Shown: positions 5,904 to 6,708 of the stretch, piece by piece
How the letters are laid out: each line of letters starts with the position of its first letter
How positions within the stretch are numbered: position 1 is the stretch's first letter
Origin: an uncultured Caulobacteraceae bacterium
GTDB lineage: Bacteria; Pseudomonadota; Alphaproteobacteria; Caulobacterales; TH1-2
Assembly (NCBI GenBank): GCA_937967425.1
Contig: CALBST010000077.1
Span: 1 to 6,708, forward strand
Direction: 5' to 3'
DNA: 6,708 nt
Made by a program: the position numbers and the translations under genes
Notes under the pieces: model-generated
Databases searched by the model: none
The model's input: the letters and a program-made list of their open reading frames with translations, nothing else
What the model was told of the DNA's origin: nothing

Positions 5904-5943
5904 CGCAGCATAAAACGCGGTTGCAGCTTAGTACAATGCTGCG
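5904..5943. repeat. Inverted repeat between mmsA and the membrane-protein gene
   Basis: CGCAGCAT (5904-5911) and ATGCTGCG (5936-5943) are perfect 8-base inverted arms separated by 24 bases, starting directly after the mmsA stop codon. There is no T-tract after the stem on the - strand, so it is not a classical terminator. It may be an operator, an mRNA-stabilising stem, or chance. Confidence 0.4.
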
Positions 5944-5944
5944 A

Positions 5945-6708
5945 CTACCGCATCGTCGGAATGACGAAGCTTGAGTCGTCCGTCATACCTTCCGGCCAGC
6001 GGGCGGTGACGGTCTTCACTTTGGTGTAGAACTTCACGCCTTCCATGCCGTGCTGGTTGGTGTCGCCGAAGGCGCTGCGCTTCCAGCCGCCGAAGGTGTG
6101 ATAGGCGACCGGCACCGGGATCGGGACGTTGATGCCGACCATGCCGACATTGACGCGTTGCGCGAACTCGCGCGCGGCGCGCCCGTTGCGCGTGAAGATG
6201 GCGACGCCGTTGCCGTATTGGTGCTGGCTCGGCAGCGCGAGCGCTTCTTCGAATGTCTCGGCGCGGACGATCTGCAGCACTGGGCCGAAGATTTCTTCTT
6301 TGTACGTGCGCATCTCGGTCGAGACTTTGTCGAACAGCGTCGGGCCGATGAAGTAGCCTTCTTCGTAGCCTTGCAGTTTGAAACCGCGGCCATCGCGCAC
6401 GAGTTCGGCGCCCTCTTTGACGCCGAGGGCGATATAGTCTTCGATCTTTTCCTTGTGCTGTTTGGAAACGACCGGGCCGTATTGCGCGCCCTCGTCTGTC
6501 GAGATGCCGACTTTCAGTTTTTCGACCTCGACGAGCAGACGCTCGCGCAATTCGTCGGCGGTGTTCTTGCCGACGGGCACCACGACTGGCAGCGCCATGC
6601 AGCGTTCGCCGGCGGAGCCGTAAGCTGCGCCGATGAGATCTTTCACGGCTTGGTCCATGTCGGCGTCGGGCATGATGATGCCGTGGTTCTTGGCGCCGCC
6701 CATGGCTT
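5945..6708 (-). CDS. mmsA: Methylmalonate-semialdehyde dehydrogenase (CoA-acylating), C-terminal half
   Basis: The frame is open to the window edge; the ATG at 6703 lies inside the conserved AMGGAKNH segment and is not the start. About 254 residues are visible of roughly 500 in the family. The enzyme converts methylmalonate semialdehyde, CoA and NAD+ to propionyl-CoA and CO2, the last step of distal valine catabolism, and also acts in some inositol and thymine routes. Counting from the methionine at 6703, the catalytic cysteine is C35 in GERCMALP, EEIFGP at 136-141 carries the conserved NAD-contacting Glu, and HTFGGWKRSAFGD (202-214) with FYTKVKTVT (225-233) are the family's C-terminal signatures. 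The GERCMALP context separates it from ordinary non-acylating aldehyde dehydrogenases. It is the first gene in transcription order of the visible valine cluster; its promoter is outside the window. Confidence 0.95.
   Translation of the reverse strand, partial: AMGGAKNHGIIMPDADMDQAVKDLIGAAYGSAGERCMALPVVVPVGKNTADELRERLLVEVEKLKVGISTDEGAQYGPVVSKQHKEKIEDYIALGVKEGAELVRDGRGFKLQGYEEGYFIGPTLFDKVSTEMRTYKEEIFGPVLQIVRAETFEEALALPSQHQYGNGVAIFTRNGRAAREFAQRVNVGMVGINVPIPVPVAYHTFGGWKRSAFGDTNQHGMEGVKFYTKVKTVTARWPEGMTDDSSFVIPTMR

Noticed and set aside
5892..5944. Promoter between mmsA and the membrane-protein gene (TTGTAC with a weak -10 at 16-17 bases)
   Set aside because: Only about three of six positions match in each box, which is not better than chance.

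Overview
The window looks like chromosomal DNA of a high-GC alphaproteobacterium, probably near Caulobacterales/Hyphomonadaceae. This is an inference from three things: a TonB-dependent receptor of the type abundant in that group, palindromic repeats with GTCATTCC-type ends, and a Caulobacter sigma-73-like promoter candidate. No mobile element, CRISPR array, tRNA or rRNA was recognised.

Left part, + strand (1-2176): the 3' two thirds of a TonB-dependent outer-membrane receptor, whose start lies outside the window, runs to a strong intrinsic terminator at 1735-1768. Right after it comes a small stand-alone CheY-like receiver protein with no recognisable ribosome-binding site. Its 3' end overlaps the 3' end of the next, convergent gene by 15 bases.

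Right part, - strand (2162-6708): this is most of a valine-degradation locus. In transcription order it holds mmsA (methylmalonate-semialdehyde dehydrogenase, cut by the window end), a small membrane-anchored protein of unknown function, a doubtful 64-codon ORF joined to it by an ATGA overlap, 3-hydroxyisobutyryl-CoA hydrolase, and mmsB (3-hydroxyisobutyrate dehydrogenase). The hydrolase makes 3-hydroxyisobutyrate, MmsB oxidises it to methylmalonate semialdehyde, and MmsA converts that to propionyl-CoA, so the three enzymes are consecutive steps. The acyl-CoA dehydrogenase and enoyl-CoA hydratase of the earlier steps are not seen here.

The locus is not tightly packed. The hydrolase gene has a large palindromic repeat on each side (3796-3945 just past its stop; 5041-5144 just ahead of its ribosome-binding site). 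About 890 bases without a convincing gene separate it from mmsB. That gap contains the first of these palindromes, a pair of REP-like hairpins in inverted orientation, two adjacent hairpins, and an AT-richer stretch. mmsB has its own good ribosome-binding site and a candidate promoter, so it may be expressed separately.

I see no clear previously undescribed system. The points most worth following are the repeat architecture around the hydrolase gene and the unknown membrane protein within the valine locus.
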